From: Chryseobacterium sp. POL2
GTDB lineage: Bacteria; Bacteroidota; Bacteroidia; Flavobacteriales; Weeksellaceae
NCBI RefSeq assembly: GCF_011058315.1
Contig: NZ_CP049298.1
Span: forward strand, 186,001-250,000
Direction of reading: 5' to 3'
DNA length: 64,000 nucleotides
The translations under genes were made by a program, and so were the position numbers. The number at the start of each line of letters is the position of its first letter. Position 1 is the first letter of the stretch. A model generated the notes under the pieces. The model was not told where the DNA came from. It saw nothing but the letters and a program-made list of their open reading frames with translations, and did no database searches. Positions 45,480 to 55,529 of the stretch are shown piece by piece.

Positions 45480-46964
45480 ATGTATTTGTTAGGGTATGAT
45501 ATTGGTAGTTCTTCCGTTAAAGTAAGTCTTATTGAGGCTTCTAGCGGGAAAATTATAGCGTCTGATTTTTCTCCAAAAAAAGAGATGAAAATAATTGCCA
45601 ATCAACCAGGATGGGCAGAGCAGAATCCGTCTGACTGGTGGATCAATCTTAAATTAGCGAACGAGTCTGTAATGCAGCAATCGAGAGTAGATGCTGAGGA
45701 CATCAAAGCTATTGGTATTACCTGGCAAATGCACGGATTGATTTTGGTTGATAAAGATCAAAATCTTCTCAGACCATCTATCATCTGGTGCGATAGTCGC
45801 GCGGTTTCGTATGGAGAAAAAGCTTTTCAACAAATTGGAACCGAGAAATGTTTAAGCCATTTACTTAATTCTCCAGGTAATTTTACAGCGTCAAAACTGG
45901 CTTGGGTAAAAGAAAACGAGCCCGAAGTTTTTGATAAGATAGATAAAATTATGTTGCCAGGCGATTATATCGCTATGAAATTGTCTGGTCAAACAGGAAT
46001 TACAATTGAAGGATTATCAGAAGGTATTTTTTGGGATTTTAAAAACCAATGTATTTCCGAAGATGTGACTAACTTTTACGGAATTCCGAAAAGCTTCTTT
46101 CCCGAGATTGTACCTAGCTTCGGTATCCAGGCAGAAGTATCTGCACAAGCCGCTGTTGAGTTGGGACTAAAAGCAGGAACGCCGATATCTTATCGTGCAG
46201 GCGACCAGCCTAATAATGCGATGTCTCTCAATGTGTTTAATCCAGGAGAGATTGCTTCTACAGCAGGAACTTCTGGCGTGGTATATGGTGTTTTGGACCA
46301 ATTAGATTATGATCCGAAATCGAGAGTTAACACTTTTGCTCACGTTAATTATACAGAAGAATTGACAAGACTTGGTGTTTTGCTTTGTATTAATGGAACT
46401 GGGATTCTTAACTCTTGGTTGAAACATAATTTTGCAACCTCTTTATCGTCTTATGGTGATATGAACGAGCTGGCATCCCTCTCGCCAATTGGATCAAAAG
46501 GCATTAGTATTATTCCTTTTGGTAATGGGGCAGAAAGAGTTTTAGAAAATCAAGAAACAGATTGCTCCATTCATGGGATTAATTTTAATATTCATTCCAA
46601 AGGTGATATTCTACGAGCAGCTCAGGAAAGTATTGTATTTTCTTATGAATATGGGATGAATATCATGCGAGAAATGGGCATGGATATCAAAGTCATAAAA
46701 GCAGGAAATGCCAATATGTTTTTGAGTTCTATTTTTAGACAAACATTATCAAGTGTTAGTAATGCGGTTATAGAATTGTACGATACAGATGGATCGGTAG
46801 GTGCTGCGAGAGGTGCTGGTATTGGTATTGGCTTTTATGCCAATTCTGATGAAGCTTTTGCATCCCTCGAAAAAATCGCAATTATTGAACCTGAAACAGA
46901 AAAAAGAGAACAATATATAGAAGCCTATACCCATTGGATGAGACATCTCCAAGCGGCTTTATAA
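45480..46964 (+). CDS. xylB: Xylulokinase
   Basis: FGGY-family kinase that phosphorylates D-xylulose to xylulose-5-phosphate for the pentose phosphate pathway. It is 494 residues. The N-terminal phosphate loop is LLGYDIGSSSVKVSLIE; WQMHGLILVDKDQN (QMHG) is the sugar-binding signature of xylulokinases; catalytic Asp is in YRAGDQPNNAMSLN; and the C-terminal ATP site is DGSVGAARGAGIG. It begins 14 bp after the Nudix regulator gene, so the two are probably co-transcribed. It precedes xylA by 111 bp. Confidence 0.96.
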   Translation: MYLLGYDIGSSSVKVSLIEASSGKIIASDFSPKKEMKIIANQPGWAEQNPSDWWINLKLANESVMQQSRVDAEDIKAIGITWQMHGLILVDKDQNLLRPSIIWCDSRAVSYGEKAFQQIGTEKCLSHLLNSPGNFTASKLAWVKENEPEVFDKIDKIMLPGDYIAMKLSGQTGITIEGLSEGIFWDFKNQCISEDVTNFYGIPKSFFPEIVPSFGIQAEVSAQAAVELGLKAGTPISYRAGDQPNNAMSLNVFNPGEIASTAGTSGVVYGVLDQLDYDPKSRVNTFAHVNYTEELTRLGVLLCINGTGILNSWLKHNFATSLSSYGDMNELASLSPIGSKGISIIPFGNGAERVLENQETDCSIHGINFNIHSKGDILRAAQESIVFSYEYGMNIMREMGMDIKVIKAGNANMFLSSIFRQTLSSVSNAVIELYDTDGSVGAARGAGIGIGFYANSDEAFASLEKIAIIEPETEKREQYIEAYTHWMRHLQAAL

Positions 46965-46980
46965 AATCAAAAAAACAAAC

Positions 46981-47043
46981 ATGAATGATTGTACTTACAA
47001 GTGTAAAAACTTGGTGAGCAGCTACAGTTATGTCAAAATTTAA
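46981..47043 (+). CDS. Possible 20-codon leader ORF before xylA
   Basis: ATG at 46981 opens a 20-residue frame ([20 protein letters not shown]) ending with TAA at 47041-47043, 32 bp before xylA. A small hairpin CAAGT-N6-ACTTG lies within it. It is too short to distinguish from chance and has no recognised motif. It could be a leader peptide controlling xylA or noise. Confidence 0.15.
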   Translation: MNDCTYKCKNLVSSYSYVKI

Positions 47044-47075
47044 TAAACATTTTTAAGAAATATAAAACATACATT

Positions 47076-48404
47076 ATGAACATTTTAAAAGGAACAAAAG
47101 AGTTTTTTCCTGGAATTCAACAAATCAAATTTGAAGGTAAAGAAAGCAAAAACCCAATGGCTTTTCGTTACTACGATGCTAACAGACCAGTCATGGGAAA
47201 ACCTATGAAGGAATGGATGCGTTTTGCAATGGCTTGGTGGCATAGCTTATGCGCAGACGGTAGCGATCCATTTGGTAGTGGTACAATCCACCACCCTTGG
47301 AATGTAGGTTCTGATGCGCTTAGCCGGGCAAAATACAAAATGGACGCCGCTTTCGAATTTATGACCAAAATTGGTTTCGAGCATTATTGTTTCCATGATG
47401 TAGATTTAGTAGATCCTGCCAACAATTGGAAAGAATATGAATCCAATTTGCAAAGCATCGTAGATTATGCAAAAGAAAAGCAAGCGGCCTCTGGAATCAA
47501 ATTATTATGGGGTACAGCTAATGTTTTTTCACACGAACGTTATATGAATGGCGCTTCTACCAATCCTAACTTTGATGTCGTAGCTTGTGCTGCCACGCAG
47601 GTGAAAAATTCTATAGACGCCACGATAGCTTTGGGTGGCGAAAACTATGTATTCTGGGGTGGTAGAGAAGGTTATATGACACTTCTAAATACCAATATGA
47701 AACGTGAAAAAGAGCATCTTGCACGCTTTTTAACAATTTCTAAAGATTATGCACGCTCACAAGGATTCCAAGGGACTTTTTTGATAGAACCCAAACCTAT
47801 GGAACCTACAAAACATCAATATGATTATGACGCAGAAACAGTAATTGGATTCTTAAGACATTATGGACTGGATAAAGATTTTAAACTAAATCTAGAAGTC
47901 AACCATGCAACTTTGGCTGGTCATACTTTCGAGCACGAACTGCAAGTGGCTATTGACGCCGGCATGCTTGGCTCTATCGATGCCAATAGAGGAGATTATC
48001 AAAATGGATGGGATACAGACCAATTCCCGATTGATTATTTTGAACTAGCACAGGCTTGGTTAGCGATTCTCCCAAATGGTGGTATTGGTTCTGGCGGTAT
48101 TAATTTCGATGCTAAGATTCGTCGTAATTCTGTAGATATGGAGGATTTATTTATTTCTCATATTTCTGGAATGGATGTTTTTGCGAAAGGACTTTTGATT
48201 GCTGCTGATGTTTTGGAAAACTCAGATTATAATAAACTTCGTACAGAACGTTACAGCTCTTTTGACTTTGGAAACGGAAAAGCTTTTGAAGAAGGAAAAC
48301 TTAGCCTTCTTGACCTTCAAAAAATTGCTCACGAAACAGGAGAGCCTCAGGCAAAAAGTGGAAGACAAGAACTTTTTGAAGCGATTGTCAACATGCACAT
48401 TTAA
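47076..48404 (+). CDS. xylA: Xylose isomerase
   Basis: Metal-dependent isomerase turning D-xylose into D-xylulose. It is 442 residues, the class II length. Catalytic and metal residues are visible: FHDVDLVDP (His and Asp), [30 protein letters not shown] (metal Glu, Lys), [18 protein letters not shown] (metal Glu and His), and [20 protein letters not shown] (Asp ligands). There is no signal peptide. It lies third in the locus after the regulator and xylB; susC follows after 85 bp. Confidence 0.98.
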   Translation: MNILKGTKEFFPGIQQIKFEGKESKNPMAFRYYDANRPVMGKPMKEWMRFAMAWWHSLCADGSDPFGSGTIHHPWNVGSDALSRAKYKMDAAFEFMTKIGFEHYCFHDVDLVDPANNWKEYESNLQSIVDYAKEKQAASGIKLLWGTANVFSHERYMNGASTNPNFDVVACAATQVKNSIDATIALGGENYVFWGGREGYMTLLNTNMKREKEHLARFLTISKDYARSQGFQGTFLIEPKPMEPTKHQYDYDAETVIGFLRHYGLDKDFKLNLEVNHATLAGHTFEHELQVAIDAGMLGSIDANRGDYQNGWDTDQFPIDYFELAQAWLAILPNGGIGSGGINFDAKIRRNSVDMEDLFISHISGMDVFAKGLLIAADVLENSDYNKLRTERYSSFDFGNGKAFEEGKLSLLDLQKIAHETGEPQAKSGRQELFEAIVNMHI

Positions 48405-48489
48405 TATAAACCAAGAGACTTTGGATTAAAATATCTTTTAAAAATTTTATTCTGAAGGTCAAATTCACAATCATTAAAAAATATTAATT

Positions 48490-51360
48490 ATGAATCAATT
48501 TCATTTTATAAAACCGAACAAAGCAGCATTGTTTTTTGCAATGGCTTTGTTGCCGACTGGTTTGGCTTATTCGCAAGCTAAAAAAGACACTTTGGAGAAG
48601 GAACAAAAGATTGATGAAGTAGTTGTAATTGGTTATGGACAACAAAAGAAGGAAGCTGTTACAGGTTCTGTATCTTCACTAAGTGGAAGCGCTTTGAAAG
48701 AGGTGCCATCAGCAAACATCTCGGAGGCTTTACAGGGAAGATTGCCAGGTGTAGAAATAGGAAGATTGTCCAGCAAACCAGGTGCAGAACAGCAAATTAG
48801 AATTCGGGGGACAAGGTCTTTAACAGCAAGTAATGATCCACTTATTGTGCTAGACGGCATTCCGTTTGCGGGTTCTCTAGCGGATGTTAACCCGAATGAT
48901 ATCAAAAGTCTTGATATTCTTAAAGATGCTTCTGCTACAGCTATCTATGGATCTCGAGGTGCTAATGGGGTAATAATTATCACAACCAACCGTGGAACCA
49001 AAAATCAAAAGCCAAGGTTTTCATATAATGGATACACTGGCGTGCAAACGCTGTTTTCAAAATATCCAATGATGGATGGACCAAAATTTGAGGTTTTGAG
49101 AACTTTAGCTGATAAATTTACAAATGGGCCAGATGAAAAAAGTGGTTTGAATACAGATTGGCAAGATATGTATTATAAATCAGGAATGATCACCAGTCAT
49201 GACATTGGTGTTACTGCTGGTACAGACGGAGGAAGCTATAGTACAGGATTAGCATATTATAAGCAAGAAGGTTTAGTCCCATTACAATATTATGAACGTT
49301 TGTCGATGCGGGCATCCGTAGATCAACAGATTGGATCATTGTTTCGAGTAGGGGTATCAACTTATAATAATTACTCAGTTAATAATGCTAATGGGCTTAA
49401 TGCAGGCAATGTTTTACAATATTCTCCAATTGGCAACCCGTATAATGAGGATGGAACAAGAAAAACAATACTGAACACCGGAGCTGATCAAAACTGGGTA
49501 TATTCCAAAGATAATCTAAACGCATTAGGTGATAGATATGTTGATAAAACAAAGACCTTTGCTTCATATAATAATTTCTTTGGGGAGTTATCAATTCCAG
49601 GAATTAAAGGTCTGAAATATCGTTTGAATGTCGGTCTTAATTTTAGAATGACAGATTCTGGTTCTTATGTAGGTACGGGAGTTTTTAACACAAATCCGTC
49701 ATCAATTTCTAGTGCTGCAATAGGTCGTTCTAATATGACACAATGGGTTTTAGAAAACTTATTAACTTATGATAGAAACTTTGGGAAGCACAAAATTAAC
49801 TTAACAGCTTTGTATTCTGCTGAAGAGAAAAGCTTTAATTCTTCCTACATTACAGCAAAAGATGTCCCAATTGATGCCTTTCAATACTTTAACTTAGGAC
49901 ATGCCCAAGGAGAAGTAACCATTGATCCAAAAAATCAAAATTATTATAAAACTGGCTTAATATCTTGGATGGGTCGCTTTATGTATCAGTACGATAACAA
50001 ATACATGATAACGGCTACAATGCGATCTGATGCGGCTTCCGTTCTCGCTCCAGGTAACAAATGGCATACATATCCAGCGATTTCTGCAGGATGGAATGCG
50101 AAAAATGAATCTTTTCTAGTTGATAGCAAATATATTAGCCAATTAAAATTCAGGGTAGGTTATGGTGAAACTTCTAATCAAGCGGTAGGTCCATATTCTA
50201 CATGGGGATTATTATCCACAGTTCCTTATAATTTTGGAGATTCTGGGACAGATTCTTACACCGTAGGTAATTATGTAACACAATTACCAAATGCAGATTT
50301 GGGATGGGAGTTTTCAGAAACTTGGAATTATGGTATTGACTTTGGCTTCTTTAATAATAGATTAACAGGGACTGTAGAATATTATAACACGCAGACAAAA
50401 GATATTCTATTATCTAAACAACTTCCACCAACTGCTGGCGCAGAGAGAGTAACGACAAATGTAGGACGTACCGAAAATAAAGGACTTGAAATTTCATTGA
50501 ATGGTGTCATCTTTAATAATAATGATTTTGGTTGGGATGTAGGTGTCAATTTCTATTCAAACAAAAACAAAATTGTTGCACTGAACTCTAATCAATTAAG
50601 AGACGAAGGTAACTTGTGGTTTGTAGGACATAACATTAATGCAATTTTTGATTATCAAAATATTGGATTATGGCAAAATGGGGATCCTTATTTAAGTGTC
50701 CTTGAGCCAGGAGGCAACGTCGGGATGATTAAAGTTCTATATACTGGCGCTTATAATGCAGATGGTACACCTGTTAGAGCGATAGGTACAGAAGATTTGC
50801 AGGTAATTGATACGGATCCAGATTGGCAAGGAGGTTTTAGCTCAAAATGGAGATACAAAAATTTTGACCTTGGTGTTGTAGGAGGCTTCCAGCATGGAGG
50901 TGTTTTAATCAGTACACTTTATGGTTCTTCTAGTTATCTTAATATGTTGAACGGTAGAAGAGGACAAGTAGATGTCAACTATTGGACCGAAGAAAATCCA
51001 AATGTGAGATATCCTAAACCAGGAGGCATTACAAGTAATGATAATCCTAAATATGGATCGACATTGGGTTATTTCGATGCATCTTATTTAAAGATTCGTA
51101 CCATTACATTAGGTTATAATTTCGAAAAATATTTTCTTGAAAACTTAAAATTAAGCAGCTTACGCATATATGCAACCGTTCAGAATCCGTTTGTATTTTT
51201 CTCACCATACCATAAAGAATCAGGCATGGATCCAGAGCCAAACTCAAGAGGTAATGAAAACCAAGCCGTCAATACAGCTTTCAAATCCCGACAATTAGTG
51301 ATTGGAGCAACCAATCCTTCCACTCGTAATTTTTTAATGGGTATTAATTTAACTTTCTAA
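48490..51360 (+). CDS. SusC-like TonB-dependent outer-membrane transporter
   Basis: Imports oligosaccharides, here probably (glucurono)xylo-oligosaccharides, across the outer membrane with energy from TonB-ExbBD. It is 956 residues. The signal peptide ends at LAYSQA. The usual N-terminal carboxypeptidase-regulatory-like domain is missing: the chain goes directly to the plug, with the SusC signature KIDEVVVIGYGQQKKEAVTGSVSS and DASATAIYGSRGANGVIIITT. A beta-barrel follows to the C-terminus, ending in an aromatic-rich outer-membrane signal (GINLTF). Its partner SusD gene follows after 11 bp. Substrate is inferred from the surrounding enzymes. Confidence 0.95.
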   Translation: MNQFHFIKPNKAALFFAMALLPTGLAYSQAKKDTLEKEQKIDEVVVIGYGQQKKEAVTGSVSSLSGSALKEVPSANISEALQGRLPGVEIGRLSSKPGAEQQIRIRGTRSLTASNDPLIVLDGIPFAGSLADVNPNDIKSLDILKDASATAIYGSRGANGVIIITTNRGTKNQKPRFSYNGYTGVQTLFSKYPMMDGPKFEVLRTLADKFTNGPDEKSGLNTDWQDMYYKSGMITSHDIGVTAGTDGGSYSTGLAYYKQEGLVPLQYYERLSMRASVDQQIGSLFRVGVSTYNNYSVNNANGLNAGNVLQYSPIGNPYNEDGTRKTILNTGADQNWVYSKDNLNALGDRYVDKTKTFASYNNFFGELSIPGIKGLKYRLNVGLNFRMTDSGSYVGTGVFNTNPSSISSAAIGRSNMTQWVLENLLTYDRNFGKHKINLTALYSAEEKSFNSSYITAKDVPIDAFQYFNLGHAQGEVTIDPKNQNYYKTGLISWMGRFMYQYDNKYMITATMRSDAASVLAPGNKWHTYPAISAGWNAKNESFLVDSKYISQLKFRVGYGETSNQAVGPYSTWGLLSTVPYNFGDSGTDSYTVGNYVTQLPNADLGWEFSETWNYGIDFGFFNNRLTGTVEYYNTQTKDILLSKQLPPTAGAERVTTNVGRTENKGLEISLNGVIFNNNDFGWDVGVNFYSNKNKIVALNSNQLRDEGNLWFVGHNINAIFDYQNIGLWQNGDPYLSVLEPGGNVGMIKVLYTGAYNADGTPVRAIGTEDLQVIDTDPDWQGGFSSKWRYKNFDLGVVGGFQHGGVLISTLYGSSSYLNMLNGRRGQVDVNYWTEENPNVRYPKPGGITSNDNPKYGSTLGYFDASYLKIRTITLGYNFEKYFLENLKLSSLRIYATVQNPFVFFSPYHKESGMDPEPNSRGNENQAVNTAFKSRQLVIGATNPSTRNFLMGINLTF

Positions 51361-51371
51361 ACGACCGAGTC

Positions 51372-53339
51372 ATGATTAACATTAATAAAAAATTAGTTCT
51401 AGGTGTGCTTTTAGCCTCCTTAACACTTACCACAGCGTGTAATGATATCCTAGATGAAGAGCCAAAAGGGATATATACACCCGAAGATTTTTATACTGAA
51501 AGAGGAATTCAGCAAGGTGTTACAGCATTGTACCGCCATTTGAGATTGCTTTATGGTAATGGATATTACATGAGTACAACTATGGGCGGGACAGATGAGT
51601 TGACCTATGCCCAGAGTGCCGATAATAATTTTAAAGATTTAGACTTCTCAGGTGTCGGCAATTTAACACCAAGTTCTTTCCCTTCTAGTATGGTTTGGGC
51701 AGCTGTTTTTCCATACATTAATACTGCTAATGGCATTATTCAAAATGGTCCTACAGTCGGAATTAAAGAAAGTCTAATTTCGGAAGCTAGATTTTTCAGA
51801 GCTTTTGATTATTTCTTATTAGTACAGACTTATGGTGGCGTGCCATTAGATTTAGGCTCTGGAGATTTAAAATTTAACATCAGCGCATCAACATCTTCGA
51901 AACGTAATACTGTGTCAGAAGTTTATACCAAAGCTATTTTTCCAGATTTATTAACGGCTATTGATAATCTACCTGTTAGCCCGCGTGTGACAGGAGGTGT
52001 TACAAAAAATGTTGCAAGATTATATTTAGCAAAAGCTTATTTAACTTATGCTTGGTGGTTGCAAAATCCCAATAACATTCCAACTTACCCCGAAACTTCA
52101 AGAACAGATCCCAACGGACAATCAGCACAATGGTATTTTCAGCAGGCTTATGATGTAGCTTTAGAAGCTATTAATAATCCAGGACCTTATGCATTGCAAC
52201 CGACTTATTATGATGTGAATTTGGGAGCGAATGACAGAAATAGTGAAACGATGCTTTATGCAGATCATACACAAAGTTCATCATTTTACAATGAAGGTGA
52301 TCCATTTGGTTTTGCCTCAGGTTGGTCGCCAGATAATTTTGCTACATGGATTAGTACTTGGAATTATACCAACATTAGAAGTAGTTCTTCGGCAACTTCT
52401 TGGACTGCAGTAAGTTCTGTACAACGTGCTGCAACTCAAGATTTGGGACGTCCATGGACACGTATGGCGCCAACTATTGAAGCTATTAAAAATACCTTTG
52501 CAGACAAAACTCATGATTCTCGTTTCGATGGTACATTCCAAATGGTATTCCGGGCAAATTGGGACAAAGCAGGTCTCAAAGACGGCAATGGACAAGTCTA
52601 TACAAAACTTTACAATGCTAACAACTTGGAGATTCATCCTGGAGATGCTGTATTATCTTTCTTGTCTGATGATTCTCAAGCCGATAATATTATCTACCCA
52701 ATTGGCGCAGGAAAAAGCAATGTTGGCGCAGGAGAATTGCCTGGCAGAGCCGATTTTGTAATTCATACCAGTGGAATTAGCAGAATTGCATATCCTTCAT
52801 TATGGAAGCTAGGAACCTATCGTACAGATGATCCCAATGGTCTAGGCTACCCAAATGCAGGGCTCACCCGACCAGGATATGCTGCAAAGTTTTCTGAATT
52901 TTATTTAATTGCTGCCGAAGCTGCTGTTAAAGGTGCTGCTGGAGCAAAATCTGCACGCGAACTTGTGAATGTGCTAAGAGCAAGAGCTGGAAAATGGAGA
53001 TGGGATAATAATGGAAATATTGCTAAAAATATTGATTTTAGCGCAGAGATGATTGCTGCAACACCCGCTTCTATTGATATTGATTATATCTTAGCAGAGC
53101 GTTCTAGAGAGTTTTATGGTGAAGGTTACCGTTGGTATGATCTTGTTCGTACCCAAAGATGGGAACAATATGCAAAAACATACTCTATTGGTGGTAATAA
53201 CTATGGTAATCACAGCCCTCAAGTTGTTAACAGAAATATCCAAGCGCATCACTATTTAAGACCAATTCCGCAAAGTCAGTTTGATTATATGGAAATGAGT
53301 GCTGCAGAAGAAGCTGCTTACCAAAATCCAGGTTACTAA
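51372..53339 (+). CDS. SusD/RagB-family glycan-binding lipoprotein
   Basis: Surface lipoprotein that forms the lid of the SusC channel and binds its glycan. It is 655 residues with lipobox Cys23 (LTTAC). The N-terminus DILDEEPKGIYTPEDFYTERGIQQGVTALYRHLR and the tetratricopeptide-like helices are typical, as are SEARFFRAFDYFLLVQTYGGVPL, FYLIAAEAAVKGAAG, ILAERSREFYGEGYRWYDLVRT and HYLRPIPQSQFD. It is directly after susC. A terminator-like hairpin follows at 53373, so expression may fall after this gene. Confidence 0.95.
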   Translation: MININKKLVLGVLLASLTLTTACNDILDEEPKGIYTPEDFYTERGIQQGVTALYRHLRLLYGNGYYMSTTMGGTDELTYAQSADNNFKDLDFSGVGNLTPSSFPSSMVWAAVFPYINTANGIIQNGPTVGIKESLISEARFFRAFDYFLLVQTYGGVPLDLGSGDLKFNISASTSSKRNTVSEVYTKAIFPDLLTAIDNLPVSPRVTGGVTKNVARLYLAKAYLTYAWWLQNPNNIPTYPETSRTDPNGQSAQWYFQQAYDVALEAINNPGPYALQPTYYDVNLGANDRNSETMLYADHTQSSSFYNEGDPFGFASGWSPDNFATWISTWNYTNIRSSSSATSWTAVSSVQRAATQDLGRPWTRMAPTIEAIKNTFADKTHDSRFDGTFQMVFRANWDKAGLKDGNGQVYTKLYNANNLEIHPGDAVLSFLSDDSQADNIIYPIGAGKSNVGAGELPGRADFVIHTSGISRIAYPSLWKLGTYRTDDPNGLGYPNAGLTRPGYAAKFSEFYLIAAEAAVKGAAGAKSARELVNVLRARAGKWRWDNNGNIAKNIDFSAEMIAATPASIDIDYILAERSREFYGEGYRWYDLVRTQRWEQYAKTYSIGGNNYGNHSPQVVNRNIQAHHYLRPIPQSQFDYMEMSAAEEAAYQNPGY

Positions 53340-53372
53340 ATACTATTTTAATTACTTTTTATTTTTGACCAA

Positions 53373-53403
53373 CAAGGCAGGTGTTTATCATCTGCTTTGT
53401 TTT
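53373..53403 (+). terminator. Internal terminator-like hairpin between susD and uxuA
   Basis: CAAGGCAGGTG (53373-53383) pairs with CATCTGCTTTG (53389-53399) over 11 bp with two G-U pairs, then TTTT. It lies 34 bp after the susD stop and 18 bp before the uxuA ATG. Partial termination here would lower the downstream genes relative to susCD. Confidence 0.55.
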
Positions 53404-53420
53404 CAAACAATTTTTTTAAT

Positions 53421-54593
53421 ATGGAAAAAGCATGGCGTTGGTTCGGTGAAAAAGATGCAATAAAACTCGATATGCTTCGTCAGATAGGTGTAGAAGCTAT
53501 TGTCTCAGCATTACATGATATCAAAAATGGAGAAGTCTGGCCTTTGGAGGCGATCGCAGATTACAAAAACTATATCGAGAGTTTTGGTCTTCGATGGTCT
53601 GTTGTTGAAAGTCTTCCCGTTTCAGAATCTATTAAATATGCAGGTGATGATAGAGATCTGCTGATTGACAATTATATCCAAAGTTTAGAAAACCTCGGAA
53701 AAGCAGGCGTCAAAACTGTATGTTACAACTTTATGCCGGTTTTGGATTGGGCACGTACCGATTTGTATTACCAATGGGAAGACGGCTCATCATCACTGTA
53801 TTTCGATAAGGCCAAATTTGCTTATTTCGAAATCCACATTTTAGGAAGAATTGAAGCTGTCAACGATTATTCAGAAGAAATTTTGAATAAAGTCAAAGCT
53901 ATACATTCCTCTATTACTGAAAAAGAAAAAGAAGATTTAATAGATACAATCATTGTAAAAACTCAAGGTTTTGTCAATGGTAATATTAAAGAAGGAGAGC
54001 AGAATCCCGTTGAAAAATTCAAAAGCTTATTAACACTTTACAAAGGAATTGGTAAAGAGCAACTTCGCGAAAACATGAAATACTTCTTGGAGAAAATAAT
54101 GCCTATTTGTGAAAAATGGAATATCCAAATGTGTGTGCATCCCGACGATCCACCATTTTCGCTGTTAGGTTTGCCAAGAATTGTAACCTGCGAAGACGAT
54201 ATTGATTGGCTTTTAAAAGCAGTTGATAATCCACACAACGGATTGACATTTTGTACAGGTTCGCTTAGCGCAGGAATTAATAATGACGTCCCCAAATTGG
54301 CGAAAAAATATGCATCACGAACCAAATTTGTTCATTTAAGAAGTACCAATATTTTAGAAAATGGTGATTTTGTCGAAGCGCATCATTTAGAAGGTCGCGG
54401 AAAACTGATAGACGTTATCAAAATTTTTGAAATCGAAAATCCAGGTTTGCCAATGCGCATCGATCACGGAAGATTGTTAACCGATGATATTGGGAAAAAT
54501 TACAATCCAGGCTATTCATTTCTTGGAAGAATGTTGGCATTTGGCCAGATACACGGTGTTATAGAAACCCTTAAAGATGATTTAGAAAACTAA
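53421..54593 (+). CDS. uxuA: Mannonate dehydratase
   Basis: Dehydrates D-mannonate to 2-keto-3-deoxygluconate (KDG). It is 390 residues from the ATG at 53421 (MEKAWRWFGEKDAIKLDMLRQ); a TTG at 53397 overlaps the hairpin and is rejected. Family signatures are WFGEKD, GVEAIVSALHDIKNGEVW, CYNFMPVLDWARTDL, MCVHPDDPPFSLLGLPRIV (metal His and Asp), FCTGSLS and FVHLRSTN, plus MRIDHGRLL near the end. It is the third step of the Ashwell hexuronate pathway. The SDR reductase gene follows after 24 bp. Confidence 0.97.
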   Translation: MEKAWRWFGEKDAIKLDMLRQIGVEAIVSALHDIKNGEVWPLEAIADYKNYIESFGLRWSVVESLPVSESIKYAGDDRDLLIDNYIQSLENLGKAGVKTVCYNFMPVLDWARTDLYYQWEDGSSSLYFDKAKFAYFEIHILGRIEAVNDYSEEILNKVKAIHSSITEKEKEDLIDTIIVKTQGFVNGNIKEGEQNPVEKFKSLLTLYKGIGKEQLRENMKYFLEKIMPICEKWNIQMCVHPDDPPFSLLGLPRIVTCEDDIDWLLKAVDNPHNGLTFCTGSLSAGINNDVPKLAKKYASRTKFVHLRSTNILENGDFVEAHHLEGRGKLIDVIKIFEIENPGLPMRIDHGRLLTDDIGKNYNPGYSFLGRMLAFGQIHGVIETLKDDLEN

Positions 54594-54617
54594 ATTTTCA
54601 AACAAAATTACAAAACA

Positions 54618-55433
54618 ATGAACGAGATTTTTAGCATAGCAGGAAAAGTAGCCATCATCACTGGAGCATCTGGTGTATTAGGCGGAAGTTTGGCAAAACA
54701 TTTTGTAAAACAAGGGGCGAAAGTCGTGGCAATAGGACGTAGTTTAGAAAAACTCCAAAGCATCACTACTGAGTTAGAAAATGTGGGAGGCGATGTTTTA
54801 GCAATCGAAGCCAATGTTCTTGACATTCCGAGTCTAGAAGCGGCTTCAAAAAAAATTTTAGAGAAGTACGCAAAAATAGATATTCTTCTCAATATTGCTG
54901 GAGGAAATCTTCCCAATGCAACCTTAACAGCAGAACAATCCTTCTTCGATATGGCTATGGAAGCTTGGGATGAGGTTACTGATTTGAATATCAATGGAAG
55001 CGTTTATCCTTCTTTTGTTTTCGGTAAAATAATGGCAAATACAGGGTCAGGAAGTATCGTGAATGTTTCGTCGATGGCGGCATATTCGGCCATTACAAGA
55101 GTTGCAGGCTATTCGGCTGCAAAAACCGCAATTACCAATTTTACGCAGTGGTTAGCTTCTGATGTTGCACTCAAATTTGGGGACAAAATTCGGGTAAACG
55201 CCATTGCGCCAGGTTTTTTTATTGGAGATCAAAACCGAAAAATATTAATCAACGAAGACGGCACCTTTACAGATAGAAGCAAAAAAGTGATTGCCAAAAC
55301 ACCAATGGGACGTTTCGGTGATGCTGATGAGCTGAACGGCTCTGTACAGTTTTTATGCTCGGATGCAGCTAGTTTTATCACAGGTGCTTTATTGCCTGTT
55401 GATGGCGGTTTTAGCGCTTTCAGTGGTGTGTAA
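54618..55433 (+). CDS. SDR-family fructuronate/mannonate oxidoreductase
   Basis: Probably reduces D-fructuronate to D-mannonate with NAD(P)H, replacing the unrelated long-chain UxuB of E. coli. It is 271 residues. The Rossmann motif is GASGVLGGSLAKHF, and the catalytic Ser and Tyr-x3-Lys are in VSSMAAYSAITRVAGYSAAKTA. The insertion GFFIGDQNRKILINEDGTFT before the C-terminus and the GRFGDADELNGSVQFLCSD stretch match the SDR mannonate oxidoreductase group found beside uxuA in many bacteria. The substrate is inferred from similarity and from its place between uxuA and uxaC; a hairpin separates it from uxaC. Confidence 0.88.
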   Translation: MNEIFSIAGKVAIITGASGVLGGSLAKHFVKQGAKVVAIGRSLEKLQSITTELENVGGDVLAIEANVLDIPSLEAASKKILEKYAKIDILLNIAGGNLPNATLTAEQSFFDMAMEAWDEVTDLNINGSVYPSFVFGKIMANTGSGSIVNVSSMAAYSAITRVAGYSAAKTAITNFTQWLASDVALKFGDKIRVNAIAPGFFIGDQNRKILINEDGTFTDRSKKVIAKTPMGRFGDADELNGSVQFLCSDAASFITGALLPVDGGFSAFSGV

Positions 55434-55461
55434 TTTTTGAATTATTTTTTTCATATCAAAG

Positions 55462-55506
55462 CAAGATCTTACGCATGTCGTTGAAGATTTGTAAGGTCTT
55501 GTTTTT
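55462..55506 (+). terminator. Internal terminator-like hairpin between the SDR gene and uxaC
   Basis: CAAGATCTTAC (55462-55472) pairs with GTAAGGTCTTG (55491-55501) over 11 bp with one wobble and an 18-base loop, then TTTTTC. It lies about 30 bp after the SDR stop and 24 bp before uxaC. Confidence 0.6.
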
Positions 55507-55529
55507 CTTTCAATTTTAAACATTTTATC

